Positions 11,835 to 22,025 of a stretch of 64,000 bases of DNA are shown here, one piece after another (position 1 is the first letter of the stretch; each line of letters begins with the position of its first letter). Under the pieces are notes generated by a model. The model did no database searches and had not been told where the DNA came from. It saw only the letters and a program-made list of their open reading frames with translations. A program made the position numbers and the translations under genes. The DNA is from Taxawa tesnikishii (nom. ined.) (lineage: Eukaryota > Ascomycota > Dothideomycetes > Dothideales), in assembly GCA_030247885.1 (NCBI GenBank), contig JAPDRO010000021.1:558001-622000 (forward strand), in the 5' to 3' direction.

Positions 11835-13337
11835 CTATATCACGAGATCATAGCTTCCCCGCGTCTTCCCAGCTGTACAGTTCTCGACCATATCCCTGAC
11901 TTTCCTTGAAACTCCGATAGAAGTCTGGTATCTGCAAACAGTCAGCCGCACACTCACCGCACAGCCGTAGCCCTTTTTGACACCTACCCAGCCCCAGCGT
12001 GCCCGTAAGCATGTACAACTGGTTTGCCGTCCACGTTTTCTACCTCCATCCTTGGCCCTCCCTTCCTACCCGGCCTCAGACCAACCTGTGCACTTATGAC
12101 TTCAAACCCTCCATCCTGTCCCGTCAGCAGTTCCGGCGCAAACGGACTACACCTTTCCAAGATCTTCTTGGTGGTGTTGTCATCGACTTTTTCGCTCCAG
12201 ACACCAGCTTCCCTCGTCCCTCCAAGTATCGTGGTCCCAGATCCGGGCCGTGGAATACAGTACGCGCCATACTCGTTCCCTGACCGGGCACGTATAGCCT
12301 CTGCCTCACCTTTCACGAGAACGGTTTGGCCGCGAATGGGGAACATGGCCTCATCGTTGCAGAGCTTTGCAGCGCCGAGACCCGTAGCGTTGACATATAC
12401 ATCGATACTTGGTCTATTGTGCTTTGTGACCAGACGTTCAACGAAAGTCAGCGCGCCCGGTAGCCTGCCCTCTACCGGGATGCGGGTTTGGATGACCGTA
12501 GCGCCGAGGTTGCGGGCTTGGGAAAGCAGATTCAAGAGGTAGTACGGTGTGTTCAACGCGATGGACGTGAACGAAGCCCCAGTGTAGATCTGCGGAGAGT
12601 TCGGCGGAGCGTGGGTGTTGATGTCAGAAATTGGAGGCTCGAAAGGTGTCATGGTTGCGAAGGATTGAACATGAGGGGCCCAATAGAAAGACTCTGTAGG
12701 CTTGTTGTCCCTGATCCGCTATATCAGACGGCAGGAAGGACAGGCAGGAAGGGGGCGAGGACAGAGTGGCCTACCAGAACAGGTAGAATGGGTATGCCTG
12801 CTTCCAGCATTAGCAGTCTCGTTGCAGAGAGTGCATATTATCAAGCTGTCCGAACAGTCAAGAGCGATGGAACGACTTACCCGGAGTCCTGATTTTGTTA
12901 AAGTACGGTCTGTCTTTTCTTTATGGATCGTGTCCATCCATTCATTGTAAGTCTGCATCTCCCAGTCGCGCCATTCTAGGTCACCCTCGGGTGCTTGAGC
13001 CCTGAAATCTGCACCAGCCCTTCAGAATTACCAGAGTCAACAACGTATTCGAAGCCATATAGATATAGTGCACCAAACCCCTTCCACTAACAGCTTGTTC
13101 GTAGGAAACAAACCCTGGACGGACAGACCAAAAGCATACTCACCATGGCGACGTGTACTCGATGCTGCTGTCACCTGGAAGGTGCTGCGCTACTATTGTG
13201 ACCTTATAACCAGCCTCGAGCAAACAGACAGACGTCTGAAGTCCGACGACTCCTCCACTAGGACTATATCAACACAATCGTAGGATGACGTGTAACACGA
13301 ACTTGGTGACCTACCCGAGTACTGCTACATGAGGCAT
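11835..13337 (-). CDS. DAO1: D-amino-acid oxidase (FAD-dependent, DAO family)
   Basis: Oxidises neutral D-amino acids to keto acids with release of ammonia and peroxide, usually in peroxisomes. Five exons: 13315-13337, 13144-13257, 12881-13019, 11988-12718 and 11835-11931, giving 367 aa. The first two exons join to form the dinucleotide-binding motif (VAVLGGGVVGLQTS). DAO marks follow: TSPWAGADFRAQAPEGD, VYVNATGLGAAKL, FPIRGQTVLVKGE, TTILGGT, VGLRPGRKGGPR and YGHAGAGYQTS. No PTS1-type SKL tail is visible; the end is SYDLVI. The third intron (12719-12880) could also be read as two introns around a tiny exon. Frame intact. Confidence 0.88.
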
Positions 13338-13866
13338 CGAGGGCAAGACTCTGGGAACGTGGTAGAGCTACGGTATAGGAAGGGTTTGTCGTGGTACGTG
13401 TTGAGGTGAGTCAGCGGTACGGGATCGGAACGCGAGGGCAGAAGCATTCAGGCTGCCCCACATCCTTCACACACGCGTATCGGTTTTCGAACTCCGAACC
13501 TGCTGCTAGACTTTGTGCTACCATTGATTGTTTCTTCAGGCAACTACGGGCATTCTGACTACTGGCTGGATTTGTGCCCGATCCACAAGCCAAGCGTAAT
13601 AGCAGGCATGGCAGCAACATCGTAGCACGCTTGGCTTTGACCGCCTCCGTTAACATCGTTCTCCGACTTGTACGTCACATTCGCGTGCGCACAATGCGGA
13701 TTGCGCATGCACAATTGCCTGCATACACGATTGCTACTGCATTTTCTAGAGTATAGCAGGCGCAATGGGCATCCTCCGCGCTGGTTGAATAGCGCTAGTT
13801 GCGTTTCTACTTCCTCCTTCGCGTTTGTGGTATCTCCATATTCCTACCCCTGCTCTGGTTATACCG
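13338..13866. other. intergenic between DAO and glycine-zipper gene
   Basis: About 530 bp upstream of the DAO start and downstream of the glycine-zipper gene. No gene, RNA or clear repeat seen. Confidence 0.45.
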
Positions 13867-14543
13867 CTACCTCTTCCTCTCCGCGTGCCGATGTCCCTCC
13901 CAACCTCCCAAGATCGCTCCACCTAATGTTCCCAGTCCTGGAGCTATGGCGTCACCGATGAGGCCTCCGATTCCTGCACCGAGAAATGTGTCCGCTGAGC
14001 CGTGCTTCTTCTTGCGTGCGTCCCGCTCATGTGTACGCTCACGAGGTGGATGGTTGTGATGGTGGTGGTGCTCTCGAGATGGTTGCCGGTCACTATCGTG
14101 TGGAACGTAAGCTGGTGTAGACGCACTGGCGTGATTGTATGGGCCAGCGCTTTGGTTGGGGTAGGTGTAGCCTGGTTGTTGTGGTTGAGAGTATCGCGGC
14201 TGGCTGCTGGGCTGCGGTGCGCTCGCTTGCTGGTACTGCTGCTGTGTGCCAGGGGGTAGTACTGTTGCGATGGGTAATGGTAATTCAGCTGTTGTTGCTG
14301 CTGCCAATGCGCTTGTTGTTGGGATGGAGGTGGAGGAGGGTACGGATGGGACTGTTGCCATGAAGAGTACGGCTGGGACTGCGGCTGGGACTGCGACTGT
14401 GACTGCGGCTGCGTTTGTTGCCACGACAAATACGGCTGCTGCGGTCGCGGAGGTGCCGGAGACGAGTAAGGCGGAGGAGGGGTAGGTTGCTGGTCCGGGA
14501 ATTGCGCCTGAGGAGTGGTGCTGTAGTATTCCTGTGCTGCCAT
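13867..14543 (-). CDS. Pro/Gln-rich protein with C-terminal glycine zipper
   Basis: Function unknown. The first about 130 residues are a low-complexity Pro/Gln/Ser/Tyr region (MAAQEYYSTTPQAQF, repeated SQSQSQPQ), then a His/Arg-rich linker (HHHHHNHPPRERTHERD). The end is a glycine-zipper membrane-like segment with G-x3-G spacing (FLGAGIGGLIGDAIAPGLG, then LGGAILGGWEGHRH) and a basic tail. Single exon. The frame changes inside a G5 run at 14252-14256 (C5 in the mRNA); one extra base gives 225 aa, so I read a sequence error. The glycine zipper is shared by many fungal membrane-associated or stress proteins. Confidence 0.75.
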
Positions 14544-16354
14544 CTCGGACGGTTTTTGCGCTGTCTCTGTGGACTCGCGATCGCGTGTCTATATCCCGGC
14601 GATGTATGAAAGTTGAAGGAGCAAGGGAAGAAGCATTCGGACCTACAGCGGAAGTTATGTCACTCACCACTATTTGCAATGGCGATAGCATGATGCTGGT
14701 GAAAGTATAGTACAGATCGTGATATCAGACGATGTCGTCAAGCGGATGTCGCGGAGAAGAAGTTTGTCAAGGAATCCCGGATGAACTCAGACGTAATCAG
14801 ATAAGATAAGTTCGCTCCGCTGCTTGATCTTCATCTTCTCCCTTCCAAGCCTCCTTTCCTCCTCTAGCCATCATCATGATCTGCGATGTCTGGATGCTAT
14901 GGCATCCAGTATCTTCTTGACGTGCATCAGTAACTCCTCTTCGCGGTGCGCTTGGCCGCCAACGTGTCTCGAGGTTGTTTCAGTCCATCAATAGCGATTG
15001 CAAGATTGGGCCCGAACTTCCAGTGGAGAGCGTATTCAGCAGGAATCGACCCGCTTGCTTGAGAGAACGTTGGAGCCTTCAGATATAGAGGTCAGCATCG
15101 ACTTAACAGAAATCTTGGGAGGGCTGCATCATTCTGGCTCACAAAAGATACACGACCGCCTTTGAATGACTGTATGGAAGACGCTCGTATTTCTTACATT
15201 ATACGAAACAAATCAAGTAATACCCTTGCATTGCAGCAACAGATGGACAGCCTGGTTGAGTTTCGCATTCTCGAGGAGATCCAATCGATGCAGCCTGTAA
15301 CATTCAGTGATCTCAGTGGTCAGAGCACGGGCTACTGGTAGTGGTTCCATCGTCACAAACCGTTTCAACCGCTTCTTGGGTGTACGGTCAGCACTTACTG
15401 TGATACAGGTAGTCCTTGATCGTTGACGTGGCAAGCAAGTACTACGTCTACAAGTTCAAACATGGCGCGAAGAATCAGGCCACTGCAGTTGCGCCCGCGA
15501 GGTTCTATCAGAATTTGGCGGAAAGACACGGATGAAAGCGGTGCCATTCGGTGTGATGTTCTGAGCCCGAGTCGGAATGCGGTCAGTATTTTGATCCGAG
15601 GGGAGCATTTCTATCGGGTAACGAAGTGTAGGGTAGGGTCAAGTGTAGATCGACCGCAAACGTGAGCGTTGGTAGTCACGTCTCTCGACAACGGGAGTCC
15701 TGGTTTTGCCTATGCTGGCCCTTGACTTCGAATCCAGTCGGTCTCTTTGACTACAAAGATGCTGTGCTGCCGGAGTATTAGCTTCGACAAATCGGATGGT
15801 CGGACGATCGATTTGCGTAGTTCCGCGCTTGTCCATCTTCTATACATCTACAGTTCTCCGTCAATGGCCTTAACTCCGACTACCCTTGCAGAAGCGGCAG
15901 ATGTAGGGAGAGAGCCAACGCTTGTTCTAAAACATTTGTGCTCCATTGCGTCTCTTGGGTCTGAAGCCTAAGGCGCATCGCTCTGGTGACTCCATAAGAT
16001 AGTGTACAGTCCTATCTTATCTCAGACGGCTTGTGGCACACAAAAGATAGGCAGATGCAGAAGAGTATTATGACCGGTTTTCCCAAAGCGCTGTATGCGC
16101 GGACGTTCTTTCCCGATAGGGTCGGCGGGTTTGACAAGGATGGGAGGGAGATGGTGAATGAGCAACTCGGGCTGCTGAGGGAGGAGTTGGACGAGACACA
16201 AAGAGGGCGATGGAGATGGTCGGGAGTGGATGGAGTCCGTACACGTGATTGTTCTCATTGGGACGTACTTGGTTACGCTTTATCTAAATACAGCGCTTTT
16301 GTCTGGAAGAAACGTCTCGTAGCTCGCAACAGCGAACACTGACCAGAGAAAGAT
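14544..16354. other. intergenic, 1.8 kb, no supported gene
   Basis: Between the glycine-zipper gene start and the minisatellite. Short frames near 15213-15665 on both strands have partly coding-like composition and possible splice sites (GTAAGT/ACAG pairs near 15300-15410, minus strand). They match nothing I recognise, and I do not call a gene. Confidence 0.4.
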
Positions 16355-16553
16355 CGGTCTTGCAGACGCGTCGGCGTAGCTGACAAGAGACAGGCGGTCT
16401 TGCAGACGCATCAGCGTATCTGCAAGAGTAGGACAGTCCTGCAGACGCGTTGGCGTAGCTGACAGGAGAAGGATGGTCTTGCAGACGCGTTGACGTAGCT
16501 GACAAGAGACAGGTGGTCTTGCAGACGCATTAGCGTATCTGCAAGATAGCAAA
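16355..16553. repeat. minisatellite, five units of about 40 bp
   Basis: Five tandem units each begin GGTCTTGCAGACGC or a close variant (one has GTCCTGCAGACGC). Two subtypes alternate: one continues with GCGTAGCTGACA, the other with GCGTATCTGCAAGA. The order along the plus strand is A-B-A-A-B. The array overlaps the last codons of the leftward gene that ends at 16530. Confidence 0.85.
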
Positions 16554-18310
16554 ATGATTAACCCTCCTAGAAAGGTTTAAACATTGGTGGGAGTTGACCC
16601 TCAAGGAGTGGATGTGATTGTAGGTGCCATGTGAGCTCGAAGATGATTTGGTCGAGCGGTGTTTCTTCTGAGCAGGACTTGGGTCACAATGAAGCTCTTT
16701 GAGAACCTTGTCGACAGCGTCCGATCCGTAGGCGGTGTCCAACTCCTGCCTGCGGGCCTCGAACTCTTCGTATTCGGGTGGGACTTCAACTCTGGCCTTT
16801 CCCTTTTGTTGGATTTCGCCGGTCTGACGACATGTTCTTGCCGTCCAAACGCTTCGGGAGACACTTCGGCAGGCGCTTCAGCGACAGGAGGTTGTCGGGG
16901 TACCATTGGCTGCTGGGGTGCCCTTTGTGGCTGGGAAGCCTTGCGTTCCCGCTCGAAGGTCGCCTTGTCTTCTTTCTTCCATCGCTCATAGTCCCAGGGA
17001 TGGAACTGTGCAACGACGTACTCCTTGCGGACGGAATACTTCGGGTCCGAAGCATCTTTGTATGGCGGGAGAGCGGTCGCCAACAGCTTCCCTTCTTTCT
17101 GAAGTCGTGGTATAGCGGCGGCTCCGAAACGCCTTTCTTTGTGAGATATGGCAGATCTCGGGGTGCAGGTAAGCACACGGCTTTGGCCGCGAGGTCTTTT
17201 GCATCCGTCTTCGTCCCTGCACAACACGAAGGCGCAGAAGTCCTCCGGTATGTCGGCCTCATCGATGCCCCGCTCTAGCAAGGCTATCTTGCAAGGTCCA
17301 CAGATGTAATCGTGGTCGCATTGCAGGCCTTCTGCGAAGCAGCGGACACAGGAGACAAACCTTTTATTAATTTCGTGCTTGATTTTCTTGCCCTTGGATT
17401 CGCTCTCCAGCTTTATTTTTTCACTTTTAGCTGGTCGGCGTTGAGCCCAAAAGGCCCACTGCGACCTCCATATTGGATGGCGGGCTGCGCAGGTTTGGAT
17501 GGACCGCCAGTGACACTCGCATAGTTTTGCCTTGCAGGAAGGCTTGGGAATGGGTCTTCCGATGCCGACTGCTCTTTGTTAAAAGGCCGAGCCGAGAACG
17601 ATTCGACAGCTGGCGACGTCGCGGTCGGTGGGAGGACTTGATCTGAAAAAGCGTGCGTTCCATCTTTGATGGTTAGCCGGAATCATTCAAAACATGTCTC
17701 CGAACGTACCAGTGGTCGAAAAATCTCCACGTCGCCCACGTCGCTTGGCGACGTCGCAGTCGGACTGGACGCGTCTTCCAGGGAGAACTTGGTTGGAACA
17801 GGCGTGTATTTGAACTTTGATGATTAGCTGAGATCGTTCAAGACATGTCTCTGAACATACCGATGGTTGAGAAAGCTCCACGCCGCCTGGCGACATCGCG
17901 GTCGGACGGGAGGACTTGATCTGAAGAGACGTGTATTTGAACTTTGATAATTAGCTGAAATCGTCAAAATACGTCTCTGAACATACCAGTGGTCGAAAAG
18001 GCTGCAGGCCGTCGTCTTGTTCATTTGGCGACTCAGCTTGCCCCATTTGCGCGGTCGGGCGCGGAGGCAGCCAAGTTTGGTGTTGTTGGAGCGACGCAGT
18101 CGTTGAGAACACTGGTCGTCCGAGTATTTGATTCGTCCCTTGGGAGGCCGATGGCATGAGCCCAAATGGCTGCTGGGGTTGATCTGGTGCTGCACTTGGA
18201 GGTTGTGCAGGGTGGGATGACCCTATATTTTGGAATGGTACTCCCTGAGGAGTGTTTTGTGGTCTGTTCGGATCAAACATGTTATGAAAGAAGCCAGGTG
18301 CCCACGACAT
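16530..18310 (-). CDS. unrecognised Cys-rich protein with repeated exon modules
   Basis: I do not recognise this family. Exons 17987-18310, 17861-17941, 17710-17814 and 16530-17663 are separated by three near-identical 45-46 bp introns, all phase 0. The N-terminal region is Pro/Gln-rich (MSWAPGFFHNMFDP). The middle contains related modules (FKYTSLQIKSSRP, FKYTPVPTKFSLED, and a third in exon 4). Further on come clustered cysteines, FVSCVRCFAEGLQCDHDYIC then GPC, and later FCAFVLCRDEDGC, suggesting metal binding. The end is charged (EVPPEYEEFEARRQELD). One-base deficits occur at G3 17630-17632, T6 17416-17421 and somewhere near 16.82-16.85 kb. With three restored bases the exons sum to 1647 nt (548 aa). 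The third site is inferred from the better coding character of the second frame. Confidence 0.6.
17631..18001. repeat. triplicated exon-intron module
   Basis: Three diverged direct copies, at about 17631-17780, 17781-17918 and 17919-18001, with spacing of roughly 150 and 128 bp. Each contains the 3' part of one exon, an intron (17664-17709, 17815-17860, 17942-17986) and the 5' part of the next exon. Shared plus-strand motifs include CTTTGATNATTAGCTG at the intron 3' side and CTGAACATACC at the donor. Confidence 0.8.
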
Positions 18311-18705
18311 GATGGTATGCTCACTTGGTGGACGTAGAGAGAGAGGGAACGCGTGAGACGGCGAGGTTTTCACAGCGGCGTTCATGCCAAGACCACAACG
18401 GCCGGACTACTGCCGACGACCTTACCATGCCTTGCATTTGCGAGTCGCTTATGATACATGTCGGATTGAGTCTGTTGCGCCGGCTGACTTTTGGTGTTGC
18501 AGAACCAAACCTCCAAACCGTGATACGAGAAGAACTACAAAAAGGAAACGCTTACTGAAGACTACCAGTCCGGGGTTACGGAGGGGATGCTCTGTAATAG
18601 ACGGATCCGTCAGACAGAACGAAAGTACACGCCGATACCGACTGGGTATGTCCGCTACGCCCAGCATCTGCATATCCCTACAACATACTGATCAGAGCAG
18701 CGCCA
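18311..18705. other. intergenic, divergent promoter
   Basis: About 395 bp between divergent start codons at 18310 (minus) and 18706 (plus). No named element seen. Confidence 0.4.
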
Positions 18706-19438
18706 ATGCAGGCGGACAACTCCTGCAAGTTTCTGACAGTCAGAATTCAAGAAGACGAACAAGATGGGTTGGTACTTCACGTATACTGATGAAGCAGAAG
18801 GATCAGACAAGTATGCTGACATTGTACACAGGGTCTTATCGTACCTGTTCCTGTGTGCGGACACAAAGAGAGATTCGATCGTCATCGCTTGAGGGTATGT
18901 CAATCTCTTGCTCCTCCCTGTACTTCTTATCGGGCATTTTCTTGGCTTGATGGCTTACTCAAGGCAACAAATGGTTCGCATAAGGCTGACGTTGCCGACT
19001 TCAAGCGACGCCTCAGCGAAGCGATGAAGGAAAGAGAGCATCCCTAGCACCAGTTGGCACCATAGAAGAAAGCCTCAGTCCTGAACCTAAGGAGAAGGTT
19101 AACCGGACAACCGATGCTATGCACGAAGTACCCCTGCGGCCGGCACAAAAGCAGTTACGCGATTCCCATCCTCACGACGACACTCTAGTCTTTGAACCAC
19201 CAGCTCGGCAAACCATCATCGAGGAGTTGCAGAACACTCTGGACCTTGAGTATGCATCTCGTCATCCCCACCACACCTTTGAAAGCCCACGGGCAGCTAT
19301 AACTGTCCATACCACAACCTCGACACGGAAGATGAGAGGGAGGAACGCCGGAAACAAGAGAAGAGCGATATGTTTGCACATGGCAGTTCAAAAAGAGCAG
19401 ACAGGAAAGAATTTGAGCAAGAGAGTATGGAAAGCTAG
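18706..19438 (+). CDS. unrecognised small charged protein
   Basis: I do not recognise it. Exons 18706-18780, 18832-18894 and 18964-19438 have introns of 51 and 69 bp with good sites (GTATAC...GCTGAC...ACACAG; GTATGT...CTCAAG). It starts MQADNSCKFLTVRIQEDEQD, continues PVPVCGHKERFDRHRLR and ADVADFKRRLSEAMKER, and ends in a highly charged stretch (NLDTEDEREERRKQEK) and ESMES. The frame breaks at CCC 19042-19044 and again near 19.3 kb, both of the missing-base type. With two bases restored the coding length is 615 nt (204 aa). Codon-like composition on both sides of the breaks is the main support. Confidence 0.55.
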
Positions 19439-20065
19439 CGCTCACACAACAGAGACTTCGTTTTCCTGCTGCAAGGGATGATGTTGGGATAAGCAGCGGA
19501 GTGAACAGATTTTGTCAGACTTTGTCAGAATACGGGGAGGAGCGCTGCCGCGCCAGAAATCTTTGGACAAGCCCATGTTGGATGACGTGAATTTTCCTAT
19601 CCATACTACACTCTTCATATACCTACGATCAGTCTAGGAGATATAGGACGTCGTTCTCTGTATGAATACAATTTTTTATATAGTATGGATCTAGAAACAC
19701 AAACGTACACTGCGGGATTGACCTGCTTGCTTGTTGGACATGGATTTCTGACCCTGCGCTCCCGGAAGCCCCCTTGGCGGCACTTGTACCGCGTTCAGCT
19801 TCGCCTGGTCGTCGTGTTCGAACGTCCAAAGAGAACAAGCAACAAAGGGGATCTTGATGCTGACCGACCACTTGCAAACAGCAGCGCTCCGACAACAGTC
19901 CACGAACGTCACGGCATTGCGATCACATAGGACGGAGGAAGAGATGTGGGTGACAGAACAATACATTCTTTGCAAGAGCTTGAGATACTTTTGATGTTGC
20001 TATTGATGCGGCTCCAGTACCACATGATGTCCATTGGAATCATCAATGTCAGTGCGGTTGTTGAG
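19439..20065. other. intergenic
   Basis: Between the small charged-protein gene and the second minisatellite. Nothing recognisable on either strand. Confidence 0.4.
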
Positions 20066-20276
20066 ATTCTACGAGACGTCCTTTCAGGAGTCGTTCCCAT
20101 AACTCAACATGCTGCAAGACGTCCTCACAGGAGTCGTTCTTGTCAGTGTGGAGGCCACAAAACGTCCCTTCAGGAGTCGTTCTCGTTAGCCGAGATCCTA
20201 CGAGACGTCCTTTCAGGAGTCGTTCTCGTAACTCAAGATACCGCAAGACGTCCTCGCAGGAGCGTGCTTGTCAGTC
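20066..20276. repeat. minisatellite, five units of about 42-46 bp
   Basis: Units share the core AGACGTCCTTTCAGGAGTCG or a close variant (one AAACGTCCCTTCAGGAG, two with CTCACAGG or CTCGCAGG). Alternating spacers resemble CTCGTAACTCAAGATACC and CTTGTCAGT. The first and fourth units are almost identical, suggesting a higher-order two- or three-unit repeat. It lies close to the 3' end of the leftward coiled-coil gene. Confidence 0.85.
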
Positions 20277-20343
20277 CAAATGGCAAGTTGTCCGTCATGG
20301 AAGCAACTTGACCATACGGAGGAGGAACATCGGCACCCGGTAT

Positions 20344-20823
20344 TCACTTTTCAACACCTTGCGAGACCGGCAGTACCCCCAGAGCACAAGCGAATCTCCT
20401 TAGCGACGTTTCAATCTCTCTGTTGCGTTTCGGTACCTCTTCCACGGTTTGATGCGCTTTCTTCACGGCGCTTTGGAGCTCAATGTGTGTGACTTTTGTC
20501 AGTGCGAGCTCGGCTGCGAGCTCCTGTTCCGATTGCGCTGCTTCAGCCTCAGCTATCCGAAGGGCTGCTCTTGAGTCGACCAAGGCCCTTTGCTTCATGA
20601 TCCTGTCATGATCTTCCTGGATTCGATCGTGCGACCAGTCTTGGTTCTCTCTCATTTTCTTCAGGATCCCTTCCTCTTCTCCCTGCTCCTGAGCGTCTCT
20701 CCAGCTTATCTGACCGAACCGTTTCGCCCCCTCGGCTGAGATTCCGGCCTGCTCTACATTGAAGCCACCATATGATACATATGATGCACATATGTGACTG
20801 AGCAAAGATTCACCGATTTCCAT
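20344..20823 (-). CDS. small coiled-coil protein, unknown function
   Basis: A 159-residue single-exon frame from ATG at 20823 (MEIGESLLSHICASYVS). From about residue 40 it is an almost continuous Ala/Glu/Gln/Lys heptad-like helix (RDAQEQGEEEGILKKMREN, RIAEAEAAQSEQELAAELAL, AVKKAHQTVEEVPKRNREI), predicting a coiled coil. No known family recognised. A longer form with an upstream exon cannot be excluded. The neighbouring gene at 22.0-24.9 kb also encodes a long coiled coil; whether they interact is unknown. Confidence 0.6.
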   Translation of the reverse strand: MEIGESLLSHICASYVSYGGFNVEQAGISAEGAKRFGQISWRDAQEQGEEEGILKKMRENQDWSHDRIQEDHDRIMKQRALVDSRAALRIAEAEAAQSEQELAAELALTKVTHIELQSAVKKAHQTVEEVPKRNREIETSLRRFACALGVLPVSQGVEK

Positions 20824-21129
20824 GTGCTCGTACTGGAAGCATTTGAGGATGCGGAACGAGAAATGCTGGAATTGCTTGGCCGGAAACTCCGACTACAGCA
20901 CGCACATGGCCAAGCGGAAATAATGCGGAGAGGATGTATCCAGCCTTTGGTGCTCTCTGCATCGCCTTTTGACGTTGGTGGCGAGTCCGACCTCTGCACG
21001 AGGCAGAATGGAATTGTTGAACTGCCTTGCATCCGGAAGACACCGGCTTCTGTTCACGTCGATGAACTGATCGATGGCATTGTGGGTAGAAGGTCTGTCG
21101 ATTTCCGAGATGTCACGGCCAGTCCTATT
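20824..21129. other. short gap between two leftward genes
   Basis: About 300 bp. A plus-strand frame (20794-21333) and minus-strand frames cross it, but each is best explained as a shadow or chance frame. It probably holds the promoter of the coiled-coil gene at 20344-20823. Confidence 0.35.
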
Positions 21130-21771
21130 CTAGTATTCTGCGGCGATTCTGTCACGCAGAGCCGTAATCCGCTGGAGGTTTTGCGCATTGGCTGCCTGGC
21201 AGGGGTCAGAACGCTTGCATCAGGATGTGCCTCGCGAGGGTCTACTTACCACCACGGCGTGTCCCGGCAAGGCGAATTCCATGGCATCCAGGAACTCTTT
21301 GTATTCATCGATTGTGAGTCCTCCACCACTTGATGTAGCAAGATAGTTGACGTAGATGCCGGGATCTATTTCACTTGTCGCCTCGTCCGACCTTCGACAT
21401 AGCGTCGGAAATGTTGGGTCATTGACGTATTTCTCCGGGAGCGTGTTGTCAAGCATGGCTTCCAGCACCCGACGGTCGATTTGTAAGAGGAGAATGCTTG
21501 CATGTCTGCCCCATTCCTTCTGCATTATCAGGCGCGAGGCGTGCGGCTTCGTTCCATGCCGCGTCTCGCAGCCGTAGACTTCTGTTAGGAGGCCAGCATA
21601 TCCTCCGGCATGCCCGTTTTGGCGGAAGGCGCGTAGCATCCTCGATTGCCGCCTGTCAACGTACACAGGCTGTGTCTGGATGTGGTATCCGTCGTCTTTG
21701 TACTTTGGTATGACCTGGCCGTTCATTGGGCCCCAGCCAACTGATCTTGTTCTGGTGATGTTGTGAGACAT
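21130..21771 (-). CDS. unrecognised protein, 195 aa
   Basis: Two exons, 21250-21771 and 21130-21195, with a 54 bp intron (GTAAGT...CTGCCAG). The product starts MSHNITRTRSVGWGPMNG and contains VYVDRRQSRMLRAFRQNGH, LIMQKEWGRHASILLLQID, GIYVNYLATSSGGGLTIDEY and a short helical end (AANAQNLQRITALRDRIAAEY). The frame is intact and the start has a clear ATG. I cannot place it in a family. It is divergent from the long coiled-coil gene, with 254 bp between start codons. Confidence 0.65.
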
Positions 21772-22025
21772 TCTTAGGACGGTCACTCGCAAAGTGTTCA
21801 ATCCGTCAATGGTGCTGAAGCTGGATTATCGATGGGAAAGAGGCGCGCATGTCTGTCCCATCTCCCGACAGAGCGCGCTAGCCGAAGGCAGCCGCTCACG
21901 CGTAGCCGCCCACGCGCCAAGGCAACACCGCGACTCTTCTCTCTGGCACTTCGTCTGAACCGACCTTCTCTCCATTCATCGTCATACTCATCGACATCGA
22001 AGCCATACTCATCGACATCGACGCC

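Noticed and set aside
13867-14691. 274-codon minus-strand frame as the full glycine-zipper gene
   Set aside because: Its N-terminal half is a shadow frame; the Pro/Gln-rich frame from ATG 14543 joins it at the C5 run with a normal start.
15213-15665. small frames on both strands with possible splice sites
   Set aside because: Competing partial readings on both strands; none extends to a convincing gene.
18384-18950. 188-codon plus-strand frame
   Set aside because: Composition is random Arg/Ser-rich; the spliced gene starting at 18706 uses another frame with good splice sites.
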